Shown here piece after piece: positions 6,074 to 12,250 of a DNA stretch of 12,630 nt. Source of the stretch: Bacteroidota bacterium (lineage in GTDB: Bacteria; Bacteroidota; Bacteroidia; Bacteroidales; VadinHA17); NCBI GenBank assembly GCA_030642585.1, contig DAOWNN010000028.1, forward strand, positions 1 through 12,630. The letters are read 5' to 3'. Every line of letters starts with the position of its first letter. The stretch's first letter is position 1. The notes beneath the pieces were generated by a model. The model was not told the DNA's origin, made no database searches, and was given only the letters and a program-made list of their open reading frames with translations. Both the position numbers and the translations under genes were made by a program.

Positions 6074-6808
6074 ATGCATGCAAAGCATATAGTAGTCAGA
6101 GGATTGACCAAGAAGTTTGGTGATTTTACCGCTATTGATCAGCTTAATTTTGATGTGTTCAGTGGAGAGATATTTGGATTTTTAGGAGCTAATGGGGCGG
6201 GCAAAACAACAGCAATAAAAATTTTATGTGGCCTGTCATATCCGAGTTCCGGAGAAGTAAATGTTGCAGGCTTTGATGTGTACACACAAACAGAGCAATT
6301 GAAAATGAATATTGGATATATGAGTCAGAAATTCAGTCTTTATGAAGACATGACCATTTATGAAAACATCAGGTTTTATGGTGGTATATATGGACTTGGG
6401 AGAAAGGAATTGCATGCTAAGAGCGAGCAATTAATTCGCAAGTTTGGCCTGGTAAATGAGAGGAACAGTTTGATCGCTGATATTCCCCAGGGATGGAAAC
6501 AGAAAATTGCTTTTTCGATAGCTATACTTCATGATCCTAAAATAATTTTCCTGGATGAACCCACAGGAGGAGTAGATCCGATAACAAGAAGACAATTTTG
6601 GGAATTGATCTACGAGGTATCGGGAAATGGAATAACTGTATTTGTTACCACTCACTATATGGATGAAGCTGAATATTGCCATAGGGTTAGTATAATGGAT
6701 GAGGGGAAAATTGTTGCAATAGATACACCCAATAACTTAAAGAGTTCTTTTGGGGCAGCAAATATGGATGAGGTTTTTGTGAAAATAGCAAGAGGAGCTG
6801 AAAAATGA
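6074..6808 (+). CDS. ABC exporter ATPase B (YbhF C-half-like)
   Basis: Second nucleotide-binding subunit, 244 residues. Walker A is GANGAGKT (38-45), the Q-loop Gln85 is in GYMSQKFSLY, Walker B is IIFLDEP (157-163) with Glu162, the D-loop is GVD, and the switch His194 is in TTHYMDEAEYC. The signature is degenerate: DIPQGWKQK (136-144) replaces LSGG-Q, so the conserved Ser and first Gly are lost. The same GWKQ type of signature occurs in the C-terminal half of YbhF-like proteins, which supports a heterodimer with ATPase A. It lacks the long C-terminal extension of ATPase A. The gap from ATPase A (260 bp) is unusually wide for an operon and is mostly the palindromic element. The stop codon lies inside the start of the short-period array that follows. 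Confidence 0.92.
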   Translation: MHAKHIVVRGLTKKFGDFTAIDQLNFDVFSGEIFGFLGANGAGKTTAIKILCGLSYPSSGEVNVAGFDVYTQTEQLKMNIGYMSQKFSLYEDMTIYENIRFYGGIYGLGRKELHAKSEQLIRKFGLVNERNSLIADIPQGWKQKIAFSIAILHDPKIIFLDEPTGGVDPITRRQFWELIYEVSGNGITVFVTTHYMDEAEYCHRVSIMDEGKIVAIDTPNNLKSSFGAANMDEVFVKIARGAEK

Positions 6809-6870
6809 ATAATGAAAAATGAAAAATGGAAGAATGGAATATTGGAAAGATGGAATAATGGAATGTGAAT
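6804..6870. repeat. Short-period (7-9 nt) AATGRAA array
   Basis: Degenerate units AATGAAT, AATGAAA, AATGAAA, AATGGAAG, AATGGAAT, ATTGGAAAG, ATGGAAT and AATGGAAT follow each other directly, shifting from a 7-nt to an 8-nt period. The first unit contains the TGA stop of the ATPase B gene. The array fills most of the 84-bp gap before the first permease gene. It is purine-rich on the coding strand, with little hairpin potential. Confidence 0.65.
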
Positions 6871-6892
6871 CTGAAAATAGAATCTGCAAAGC

Positions 6893-7993
6893 ATGAAAAG
6901 TTTTTATGGGTTCATAAGAAAAGAATTTCTGCATATCTTCCGCGATCCGCGTACTTTGTTAATCTTATTTGGTATGCCCATCGCCCAGATTATGATTTTT
7001 GGCTACGTGGTTACCAATGAGATAAGAGATATACCCATTGCAATTTTAGATCAATCAAAAGATCAGGCTACACGAGAGATAGGTAATAAGTTAATATCCT
7101 CGGGATATTTTAATTTAGTTATGAACCTGACTTCCCTGGATGAAGTAGAGCCTGCAATGAAAAGAGGAAATGTAAAAGAAGTTATTGTTTTTGAACCGGA
7201 CTTCAGAAAAAAACTGGAAAGCGGAATTCCCGGATCAGTTCAGATTATTGCCGATGCATCCGATCCGAATACCGCCAACTTGATTGTGAATTACACCTTT
7301 GGTATAATGCAGGATTATATGAAACAATACCAACAGGGCAAGCCCAATATAATTACCCCTGAAGTGAGAATGATTTATAATGAAGGTCTGAAAGGAGTAT
7401 ATATGTTTGTCCCGGGAACCATGGCCCTTATTCTTATGCTTATATCCGCTATGATGACTTCAATTTCCATAAGCAGAGAAAAGGAATTGGGAACCATGGA
7501 GGTGCTAATGGTATCACCCATTAAACCCTTCCAGATTGTAGTGGGGAAAGTAGTACCCTACATTGTATTGAGTTTTATCAATGCAGTTGTGATTATTTTG
7601 CTGGGCTTTTTTGTTTTCGGATTACCGGTAAAAGGAAGCTTAATTCTATTGCTACTGGAAAGTTTGCTTTTTATTTCTTTAGCTCTTTCTCTTGGTATAC
7701 TGATCTCTACAGTTAGCAACAGCCAGATGGTGGCTATGTTTATTAGTCTCCTTGGTTTAATGCTGCCAACAATTTTACTTTCAGGATTTATTTATCCGAT
7801 TGAAAATATGCCGCTTGTTTTACAGTTGATAAGTAATTTGATGCCCCCGAAATGGTTTATAATCGTGATTAAAAATATAATGATAAAGGGAGAAGGATGG
7901 CAGTATATATGGAAAGAAACACTGATCATGATAGGCATGACAGCATTTTTCCTGTTAGTTGCAATACGCAAGTTTAAAATTAGACTTGAATGA
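6893..7993 (+). CDS. ABC-2 exporter permease (YbhS-like)
   Basis: Inner-membrane subunit of the exporter, 366 residues. A first membrane helix (about 21-40) is followed by an extracytoplasmic domain of roughly 130 residues (41-170) and five more hydrophobic segments near 171-192, 218-242, 250-273, 279-301 and 343-358. The cytoplasmic motif SREKELGTMEVLMVSPI (194-210), between helices 2 and 3, is the ABC-2 family hallmark that contacts the ATPase. The N-terminal amphipathic segment IRKEFLHIFRDPRTL is also typical. Its stop overlaps the start of the next permease by ATGA (7990-7993), indicating translational coupling and probably equimolar partners. The substrate cannot be read from the sequence; YbhS-type systems export drugs or other hydrophobic or cationic compounds. 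Confidence 0.92.
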   Translation: MKSFYGFIRKEFLHIFRDPRTLLILFGMPIAQIMIFGYVVTNEIRDIPIAILDQSKDQATREIGNKLISSGYFNLVMNLTSLDEVEPAMKRGNVKEVIVFEPDFRKKLESGIPGSVQIIADASDPNTANLIVNYTFGIMQDYMKQYQQGKPNIITPEVRMIYNEGLKGVYMFVPGTMALILMLISAMMTSISISREKELGTMEVLMVSPIKPFQIVVGKVVPYIVLSFINAVVIILLGFFVFGLPVKGSLILLLLESLLFISLALSLGILISTVSNSQMVAMFISLLGLMLPTILLSGFIYPIENMPLVLQLISNLMPPKWFIIVIKNIMIKGEGWQYIWKETLIMIGMTAFFLLVAIRKFKIRLE

Positions 7994-9108
7994 GAACCAT
8001 TTTTTATATTATTCAGAAGGAGTTTATTCAGGTTATTCGCAACAGGGTTATGTTGCCAATGATGATAATAATGCCTATTTTCCAGATGCTGGTTCTCCTG
8101 TATGCTGCAACTCTGGAAATGAAACATATTGAGTTGTTTGTAGTGGATAATGACCATACCGAGGCCTCAAGGACACTGGTGAGTAAGTTTGAGGGTTCTT
8201 CTTTTTATATGCTTTCTGGATATTCTGCTTCAATAAAGGAGGCAGAAAAGCAAATGAAAAATGATAAAACCGACATCATCTTAAATATTTCGAAGGGTTT
8301 TGGCGAGTCATTAAGCAGGGGAGAGGGAACCGACATTCAACTTTTAATTAATGCAATAAATGGTACTAAAGCCGGACTTATTAATGCTTATTCTTTAAAT
8401 GTCATATCACAGTTTGTGGGTGAATATGCTAAAAACAAAGGAACAATTGTTGAACAGTCTTCATCCGCAGGTTTAGATATTAGATACAGGTACTGGTTTA
8501 ATCCTGAATTAAATTTCAAACATTTTATGTTGCCCGGATTATTAGTGATTCTGGTTACTGTGATGGGAATGGCTTTATCTGCTATTAGTTTTGTAAAGGA
8601 AAAGGAGCTTGGAACCATTGAGCAAATCAATGTTACTCCTATACGTAAATATCAATTTCTGGCAGGAAAACTACTTCCATTCTGGATTATAGCCTTGTTT
8701 GAGTTAGCTTTTGGATTAACTATCGGCAGGATATTTTTCGATATTCCCATCCGTGGAAGTTTATTCCTCTTGTTTGGATTTTCTTCAGTTTATCTTCTTA
8801 CGGTAATGGGAATAGGTTTATTCTTTTCAACAATAACCCGGACCCAGCAACAGATCATGCTGCTGTTTTTCTTTTTCAATATTGTTTTTATTCTTATGAG
8901 CGGTATTTTTACACCAGTAGAAAGTATGCCTCAATGGGCTCAAACTGCTAATATTTTAAATCCCCTTGCATATTTCATGCGCGTAATCAGGATGATCATG
9001 CTAAAGGGATCAGGATTACAGGACATTCTTAAGGAGCTGATTAGCCTTTCTGTCTATGCAATACTTATATTAAGTCTTGCAGTTTGGAGATACCGGAAAA
9101 CAAGCTGA
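7990..9108 (+). CDS. ABC-2 exporter permease (YbhR-like)
   Basis: Partner permease, 372 residues, with the same plan as its neighbour: a helix at about 21-42, an extracytoplasmic domain to about 178, then hydrophobic segments near 179-200, 228-250, 257-281, 287-310 and 349-366. The family motifs are clear: RYRYWFNPELNFKHFMLPG (165-183) leading into helix 2, and VKEKELGTIEQINVTPI (202-218) as the ATPase-coupling loop. The pair presumably forms a heterodimeric channel driven by the two ATPases upstream. This is the last gene of the exporter operon. No T-tracted hairpin follows its stop codon; instead a 7-nt repeat array begins 7 bp downstream. Confidence 0.92.
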   Translation: MRTIFYIIQKEFIQVIRNRVMLPMMIIMPIFQMLVLLYAATLEMKHIELFVVDNDHTEASRTLVSKFEGSSFYMLSGYSASIKEAEKQMKNDKTDIILNISKGFGESLSRGEGTDIQLLINAINGTKAGLINAYSLNVISQFVGEYAKNKGTIVEQSSSAGLDIRYRYWFNPELNFKHFMLPGLLVILVTVMGMALSAISFVKEKELGTIEQINVTPIRKYQFLAGKLLPFWIIALFELAFGLTIGRIFFDIPIRGSLFLLFGFSSVYLLTVMGIGLFFSTITRTQQQIMLLFFFFNIVFILMSGIFTPVESMPQWAQTANILNPLAYFMRVIRMIMLKGSGLQDILKELISLSVYAILILSLAVWRYRKTS

Positions 9109-9115
9109 ATATATA

Positions 9116-9143
9116 AATGTCTAATGCCTAATGCCAAATGTCA
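9116..9143. repeat. Four 7-nt units, AATGYCH
   Basis: AATGTCT, AATGCCT, AATGCCA and AATGTCA follow without gaps. The core AATG is constant, the fifth base is T or C, the sixth is C and the last varies. The array begins 7 bp after the stop codon of the second permease. Confidence 0.65.
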
Positions 9144-9205
9144 AAGAATCTATACTTATTATTCGGCTCCTTCGCATTTAAATGTTCTGCCATTTACCCT
9201 TTGCC

Positions 9206-9245
9206 TCAACTATTCAACCCTTCAACTGCTCAACTTTTCAACCCC
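9206..9245. repeat. Five 8-nt units, TCAACNNN
   Basis: TCAAC recurs exactly every 8 bases at 9206, 9214, 9222, 9230 and 9238, with the three intervening bases variable (mostly pyrimidine). The rest of the 234-bp gap between the permease and the lyase gene holds a spaced pair of TTAGCCTT (9266-9273 and 9278-9285) and an AT-rich leader. A TAGCTTTA at 9310-9317 falls one base short of the -7 consensus. Confidence 0.75.
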
Positions 9246-9342
9246 ATTCTAAGCTTTCAGCATCTTTAGCCTTCTCCTTAGCCTTTATCTTATATTAAAA
9301 GTTTTTTTATAGCTTTATAGAAACAATTTAAATCCAAATAAA

Positions 9343-10545
9343 ATGAGCTTTAATCCGGCACTTGAATTACAAAAGATAATGAATTTGAGCCCCTTCGATG
9401 GAGTTAATCCTGTAATTTCTGATTCTGCAACTTTTGTTTTTTCTAAATCTGATGTAATGACTGATACATTTGAGGGTAAAACAGAAGGTTGCTTTTTATA
9501 CAGCAGGCATTGGAATCCCACCAATATGCTGCTTGCAAATGCTTTAGCGGCAATGGAGGGTGCAGAATCAGGTTGGGTTACCGGATCTGGGATGTCTGCT
9601 ATTACATCCACTATACTTCAGATTTGTAATACCGGAGATCATATTATATCGGCAAATACCACATACGGGGGTACATATGCTTTTTTTAGCAATTATTTGC
9701 CGGCAAAATTTAACATCGAGGTGAGTTTTGTAAACATTACTGACCTGGAGGCTGTAAAAAAGGAAATAAGGCCAAATACTAAGATTATTTTTACAGAAAG
9801 CATGACCAATCCTTTATTACAGATTTCAGATCTTCCTTCACTGTCAGAAATTGCGAAAAAAAATAATCTGAAACTGGTGGTGGATAATACATTTACCCCG
9901 ATGATGGTATCACCACTGAAACTCGGGGCAGATGTGGTGGTTTATAGTTTGACAAAATATATAAACGGGAAAAATGATTGTGTGGCAGGTGCAATTTGTG
10001 GTTCAGAAGAATTTGTCAATTCCCTGATTGATGTGAATAATGGCACAGCAATGCTCCTGGGCCCTGTTTTAGATCCTCCAAGGGCGGCATCTATATTGAA
10101 AAATCTTCATACTTTGCATATTAGAATGCAGAAGCACAGTTTCAATGCCGCATTTATTGCTCAAAAATTCAAGGATTCAGGAATAAATATTAACTACCCT
10201 GGTCTACAAGATCATCCCGGACATAAACTCCTAGGTGAAATCATGAATCCCGATTATGGCTTTGGAGGTATGATTGCTATTGATCTTGAAACTACGGATA
10301 AGGCAAGTGATTTAATGACTTGTATGCAGGAAAAGGGCGTTGGTTACCTGGCAGTTAGCCTGGGCTATTTTAAAACTCTTTTTAGCAATTCAGGTACCAG
10401 TACATCATCAGAAGTTCCTATTGAAGAACAGAAAAAGATGGGTTTATCAGAAGGCCTGGTCAGGTTTTCAGTTGGTCTGGATATGGATATTGAATTGACC
10501 TGGAAAAATATTGAAGCATGCCTTAAGAAATTGAAAATGATATAA
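9343..10545 (+). CDS. PLP-dependent Cys/Met-metabolism lyase (methionine gamma-lyase-like)
   Basis: Cytoplasmic fold-type I PLP enzyme of the Cys/Met metabolism family, 400 residues, full length. Visible features: YSRHWNPT (53-60) for phosphate contact across the dimer, GSGMSAI (81-87), Tyr108 stacking on PLP in TTYGGTYAFF, Asp181 in VVDNTF, the Schiff-base Lys205 in YSLTKYINGKND, and the carboxylate-binding Arg374 in GLVRFSVG. The likely reaction is gamma-elimination or replacement on methionine, cystathionine or homoserine esters, for example methionine to methanethiol, 2-oxobutanoate and ammonia. Gly110 sits where classical methionine gamma-lyases carry a catalytic Cys, so a cystathionine gamma-synthase- or lyase-like specificity is equally possible. 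The gene stands alone, converging with the thioredoxin gene. Short-period repeat arrays bracket it. Confidence 0.88.
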   Translation: MSFNPALELQKIMNLSPFDGVNPVISDSATFVFSKSDVMTDTFEGKTEGCFLYSRHWNPTNMLLANALAAMEGAESGWVTGSGMSAITSTILQICNTGDHIISANTTYGGTYAFFSNYLPAKFNIEVSFVNITDLEAVKKEIRPNTKIIFTESMTNPLLQISDLPSLSEIAKKNNLKLVVDNTFTPMMVSPLKLGADVVVYSLTKYINGKNDCVAGAICGSEEFVNSLIDVNNGTAMLLGPVLDPPRAASILKNLHTLHIRMQKHSFNAAFIAQKFKDSGININYPGLQDHPGHKLLGEIMNPDYGFGGMIAIDLETTDKASDLMTCMQEKGVGYLAVSLGYFKTLFSNSGTSTSSEVPIEEQKKMGLSEGLVRFSVGLDMDIELTWKNIEACLKKLKMI

Positions 10546-10553
10546 GGCAATGG

Positions 10554-10581
10554 AAAGCACAGGGCATAGGGCATAGAGCGA
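10554..10581. repeat. Four 7-nt units after the lyase gene
   Basis: AAAGCAC, AGGGCAT, AGGGCAT and AGAGCGA follow directly, with consensus ARRGCRH; the middle two are identical. The array begins 8 bp after the stop codon of the lyase gene, much as the AATGYCH array begins 7 bp after the permease stop. Confidence 0.55.
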
Positions 10582-10613
10582 AGATTGTTTGTCTATCCTT
10601 TAATAGTGTTGAC

Positions 10614-10667
10614 AGGTTTTGCGCCTGGGTTTCAATCCTGTAAGGGCGATAGATATTCACAAAACCT
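10614..10667. repeat. Nested hairpin with CAAAACCT ends
   Basis: AGGTTTTG (10614-10621) pairs perfectly with CAAAACCT (10660-10667), and CGCC (10622-10625) pairs with GGCG (10645-10648) inside. The element lies between two convergent genes. It could act as a rho-independent-like stem in either direction, but no T-tract is adjacent. It looks more like a dispersed palindromic repeat. Confidence 0.5.
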
Positions 10668-10676
10668 TTCGGCTCA

Positions 10677-10716
10677 TCAACCCATCAACTGTTCAACTCA
10701 TCAACTATTCAACTTA
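10677..10716. repeat. Five 8-nt units, TCAACNNN (second array)
   Basis: TCAAC recurs exactly every 8 bases at 10677, 10685, 10693, 10701 and 10709, in the same orientation and with the same number of units as the array at 9206-9245. A degenerate unit on each side (TCGGCTCA at 10669, TAAACCAC at 10717) may extend it. Confidence 0.75.
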
Positions 10717-10732
10717 TAAACCACCAACCATT

Positions 10733-10758
10733 CTCCCCCTTATTCTTGCAAGGGGGAG
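10733..10758. repeat. CTCCCCCTT/AAGGGGGAG hairpin
   Basis: CTCCCCCTT (10733-10741) pairs perfectly with AAGGGGGAG (10750-10758) around an 8-nt loop. A further G-rich run, GCGAGGGGGAGGGGG, follows at 10770-10784 and repeats the right arm, so two alternative pairings with the left arm are possible. It lies between the convergent lyase and thioredoxin genes and may slow transcription from either side. No T-tract is present. Confidence 0.6.
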
Positions 10759-10816
10759 TACCCGAGTTTGCGAGGGGGAGGGGGTTCTTATTGGCATTGG
10801 CTAATACCTTCACATT

Positions 10817-10839
10817 TCAACTCTCGACTTATCAACTTC
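10817..10839. repeat. Short TCAAC array at the thioredoxin gene end
   Basis: TCAACTC, TCGACTTA and TCAACTTC form three near-8-nt units related to the two longer TCAACNNN arrays. The last unit runs into the stop codon of the minus-strand thioredoxin gene (10838-10840). Confidence 0.45.
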
Positions 10840-11440
10840 ATTCCAGGTATGTATTAATAAGTTCTTTTATCTTTCTGCTATCCCATTTGGCAGCACCTTT
10901 CTTTTTTAAAATAATATTCCCGGAAGGAGAAATTAAGTATGATGTAGGAATGGATTGTGACTTAAATATTTCTGGTTCCGAAACAGATTGGGAAAAAACA
11001 GGAAAAGTATACTCATTCTTTTTTACAAATTCATGAATAACTTCTGGCGACTCCCTGCTCACAATGATGAATTTTACTTTGTCTCCATATTCTTCGTAAA
11101 GGCTTTGAATACTTGGCATTTCAGCTACGCATGGAGGGCACCAGGTAGCCCAGAAATTTAAGAAAATTAACTCTCCTTTAAGCTGCTCCAGGTATATATT
11201 TTCACCTTCACTGGATTGTACGTACCACTTATAATCAGATTTTTCAAGTTTAGAATTGTCAGGAGCACTGATTTTAAGAGGAGCAATTAGAGTGGCTTTT
11301 TTTACAAAAGCTACAAGAGGCATGCGGGTCGTGGGAATCAGGAGCAAAATTATAAACACATAGAATAGCAGGTCTGAGAAAATGTGAAACCAGCTTTTAT
11401 TCTTATATCGATCTTTTATCTTCTGGATAATTCTGTTCAT
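10838..11440 (-). CDS. Membrane-anchored TlpA-type thioredoxin
   Basis: Envelope thiol-disulfide oxidoreductase, 200 residues. An N-terminal basic stretch and a hydrophobic segment at about 22-37 anchor it in the inner membrane, with the catalytic domain outside. From about residue 72 the TlpA/AhpC-TSA fold follows: FLNFWATWCPPCVAEMPS with redox Cys101 and Cys104 and the TlpA-typical Glu107 and Pro109, then the cis-Pro loop SIPTSYLI (Pro165) and SPSGNI. Such proteins reduce disulfides, for example in cytochrome c maturation or stress defence. The partner is not visible here. The gene starts 5 bp after the deformylase stop codon and is probably co-transcribed with it. The stop codon lies at the edge of a TCAAC repeat. 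Confidence 0.88.
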   Translation of the reverse strand: MNRIIQKIKDRYKNKSWFHIFSDLLFYVFIILLLIPTTRMPLVAFVKKATLIAPLKISAPDNSKLEKSDYKWYVQSSEGENIYLEQLKGELIFLNFWATWCPPCVAEMPSIQSLYEEYGDKVKFIIVSRESPEVIHEFVKKNEYTFPVFSQSVSEPEIFKSQSIPTSYLISPSGNIILKKKGAAKWDSRKIKELINTYLE

Positions 11441-11445
11441 TTTAA

Positions 11446-11949
11446 TTATTTTATTCTAGTGTAAATGCCTGCTCTGTGTTTGAATGATTTGCTGTTTATA
11501 GCTCTCTGTGTGGCCAGGATTCCGTCTAAATGATCACACTCGTGTTGTAGCAATTCTGACATGTCATCTTCAATATCCCAGCTTTGAGAATGCCCCTTTA
11601 TGTCTGTGAATTTTATTGCACATCTTTTATGTCTTTTTACCTTAACAAACAATTCAGGAAAGCTCAGGCAATCGTCCCAAACTTCAATTGTTTCAGAGCT
11701 TTTGTTTTCAAGTACCGGATTTATTAAAACCTGGGGTTTTTCAATATTCAAATAAATGAGTCGCTTGTGAATCCCAATTTGAGGTGCAGCAATTGCTCTT
11801 CCTGCTCCATATTTTTTACGAAATGCCATTAAGATTTCATGAAGTTTCTTAACTAAAGGCTTCAGTCCTTTTAGTTCAGACAATTCAAGCCTTTCTGATT
11901 GTTCATACAACAAAGGATCTCCTAATAAAAGCAGTTTATCGAGACTCAC
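11446..11949 (-). CDS. def: Peptide deformylase, divergent
   Basis: Metal-dependent hydrolase that removes the formyl group from N-terminal formyl-methionine of new proteins; 167 residues, normal for the family. All three family motifs are present: GRAIAAPQIG (50-59, Gln57), WDDCLSFPEL (91-100, metal ligand Cys94) and LLQHECDHLDG (134-143, metal ligands His136 and His140, catalytic Glu137). The second motif is DDCLS instead of the usual EGCLS, and the protein is divergent elsewhere, so it may be a paralogue with a narrower role. The start codon is GTG (complement of 11947-11949); the next in-frame ATG (Met42) would remove motif-proximal sequence. Transcription probably begins at the -7 box 26 bp upstream. 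The thioredoxin gene follows after 5 bp. Confidence 0.85.
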   Translation of the reverse strand: MSLDKLLLLGDPLLYEQSERLELSELKGLKPLVKKLHEILMAFRKKYGAGRAIAAPQIGIHKRLIYLNIEKPQVLINPVLENKSSETIEVWDDCLSFPELFVKVKRHKRCAIKFTDIKGHSQSWDIEDDMSELLQHECDHLDGILATQRAINSKSFKHRAGIYTRIK

Positions 11950-11975
11950 AATTATTGATTTTGTTAAAGTGGCTG

Positions 11976-11983
11976 CAAAGATA
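11976..11983 (-). promoter_or_regulatory. -7 promoter box of the deformylase-thioredoxin pair
   Basis: On the minus strand this reads TATCTTTG, followed by CAGCC; it is an exact TAnnTTTG match in a typical Bacteroidota context. Initiation about 7 nt downstream would leave a leader of roughly 20 nt before the GTG start. A -33 TTG at the usual distance is not evident; the hairpin at 12003-12040 occupies that area. Confidence 0.6.
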
Positions 11984-12002
11984 ATTGTTTTTGGAAATAT
12001 TT

Positions 12003-12040
12003 TACTCGTCAGACCACTAAAGGAAGTGGTCAGACGAGTA
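12003..12040. promoter_or_regulatory. Long inverted repeat upstream of the deformylase promoter
   Basis: The left arm 12003-12018 (TACTCGTCAGACCACT) pairs with the right arm 12025-12040 (AGTGGTCAGACGAGTA) at 15 of 16 positions around the loop AAAGGA; the sole mismatch is A12011 against A12032. The near edge is 20 bp upstream of the -7 box, so it overlaps the expected -33 region. No T-tract follows on either strand and no gene enters from upstream, so a terminator is unlikely. An operator for a dimeric regulator or a dispersed hairpin repeat are the alternatives. Confidence 0.5.
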
Positions 12041-12250
12041 TGAATAAAAAATATGCCTGAGCTTTTATTGGATGTAATGTCTGTAGAGTTACTTTTAAGT
12101 CTTCTAAAACAAGTATCCTTAATATCATTCAGTACTGCGAGGTGTTTTCAAACATAGAATATTATTACTTTTTAAAGGTCTCTAAAAGGAACTAATTATT
12201 TATAATTGCGTAAGCTTATACTTTGAACATTAATGCAAAATTATTACTTT
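12041..12250. other. AT-rich intergenic region before the LRR gene
   Basis: Together with the promoter and hairpin this makes a 301-bp gap between divergent genes. I see no ORF of note, no RNA gene and no further repeat. TATACTTTG at 12217-12225 resembles the -7 consensus with one extra spacer base and could drive the gene at 12251, but this is weak. Confidence 0.4.

Noticed and set aside
9206..9245. CRISPR-like array
   Set aside because: Units are 8 nt with 3-nt variable parts, far too short for repeats and spacers, and no cas gene is present.
9310..9317. TAGCTTTA as promoter of the lyase gene
   Set aside because: It misses the last G of TAnnTTTG and has no -33 element; too weak to list as a feature.
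10619..11036. Plus-strand ORFs 10619-10804 and 10746-11036
   Set aside because: The first reads through repeat arrays and hairpins; the second runs from the G-rich hairpin into the antisense of the thioredoxin gene.
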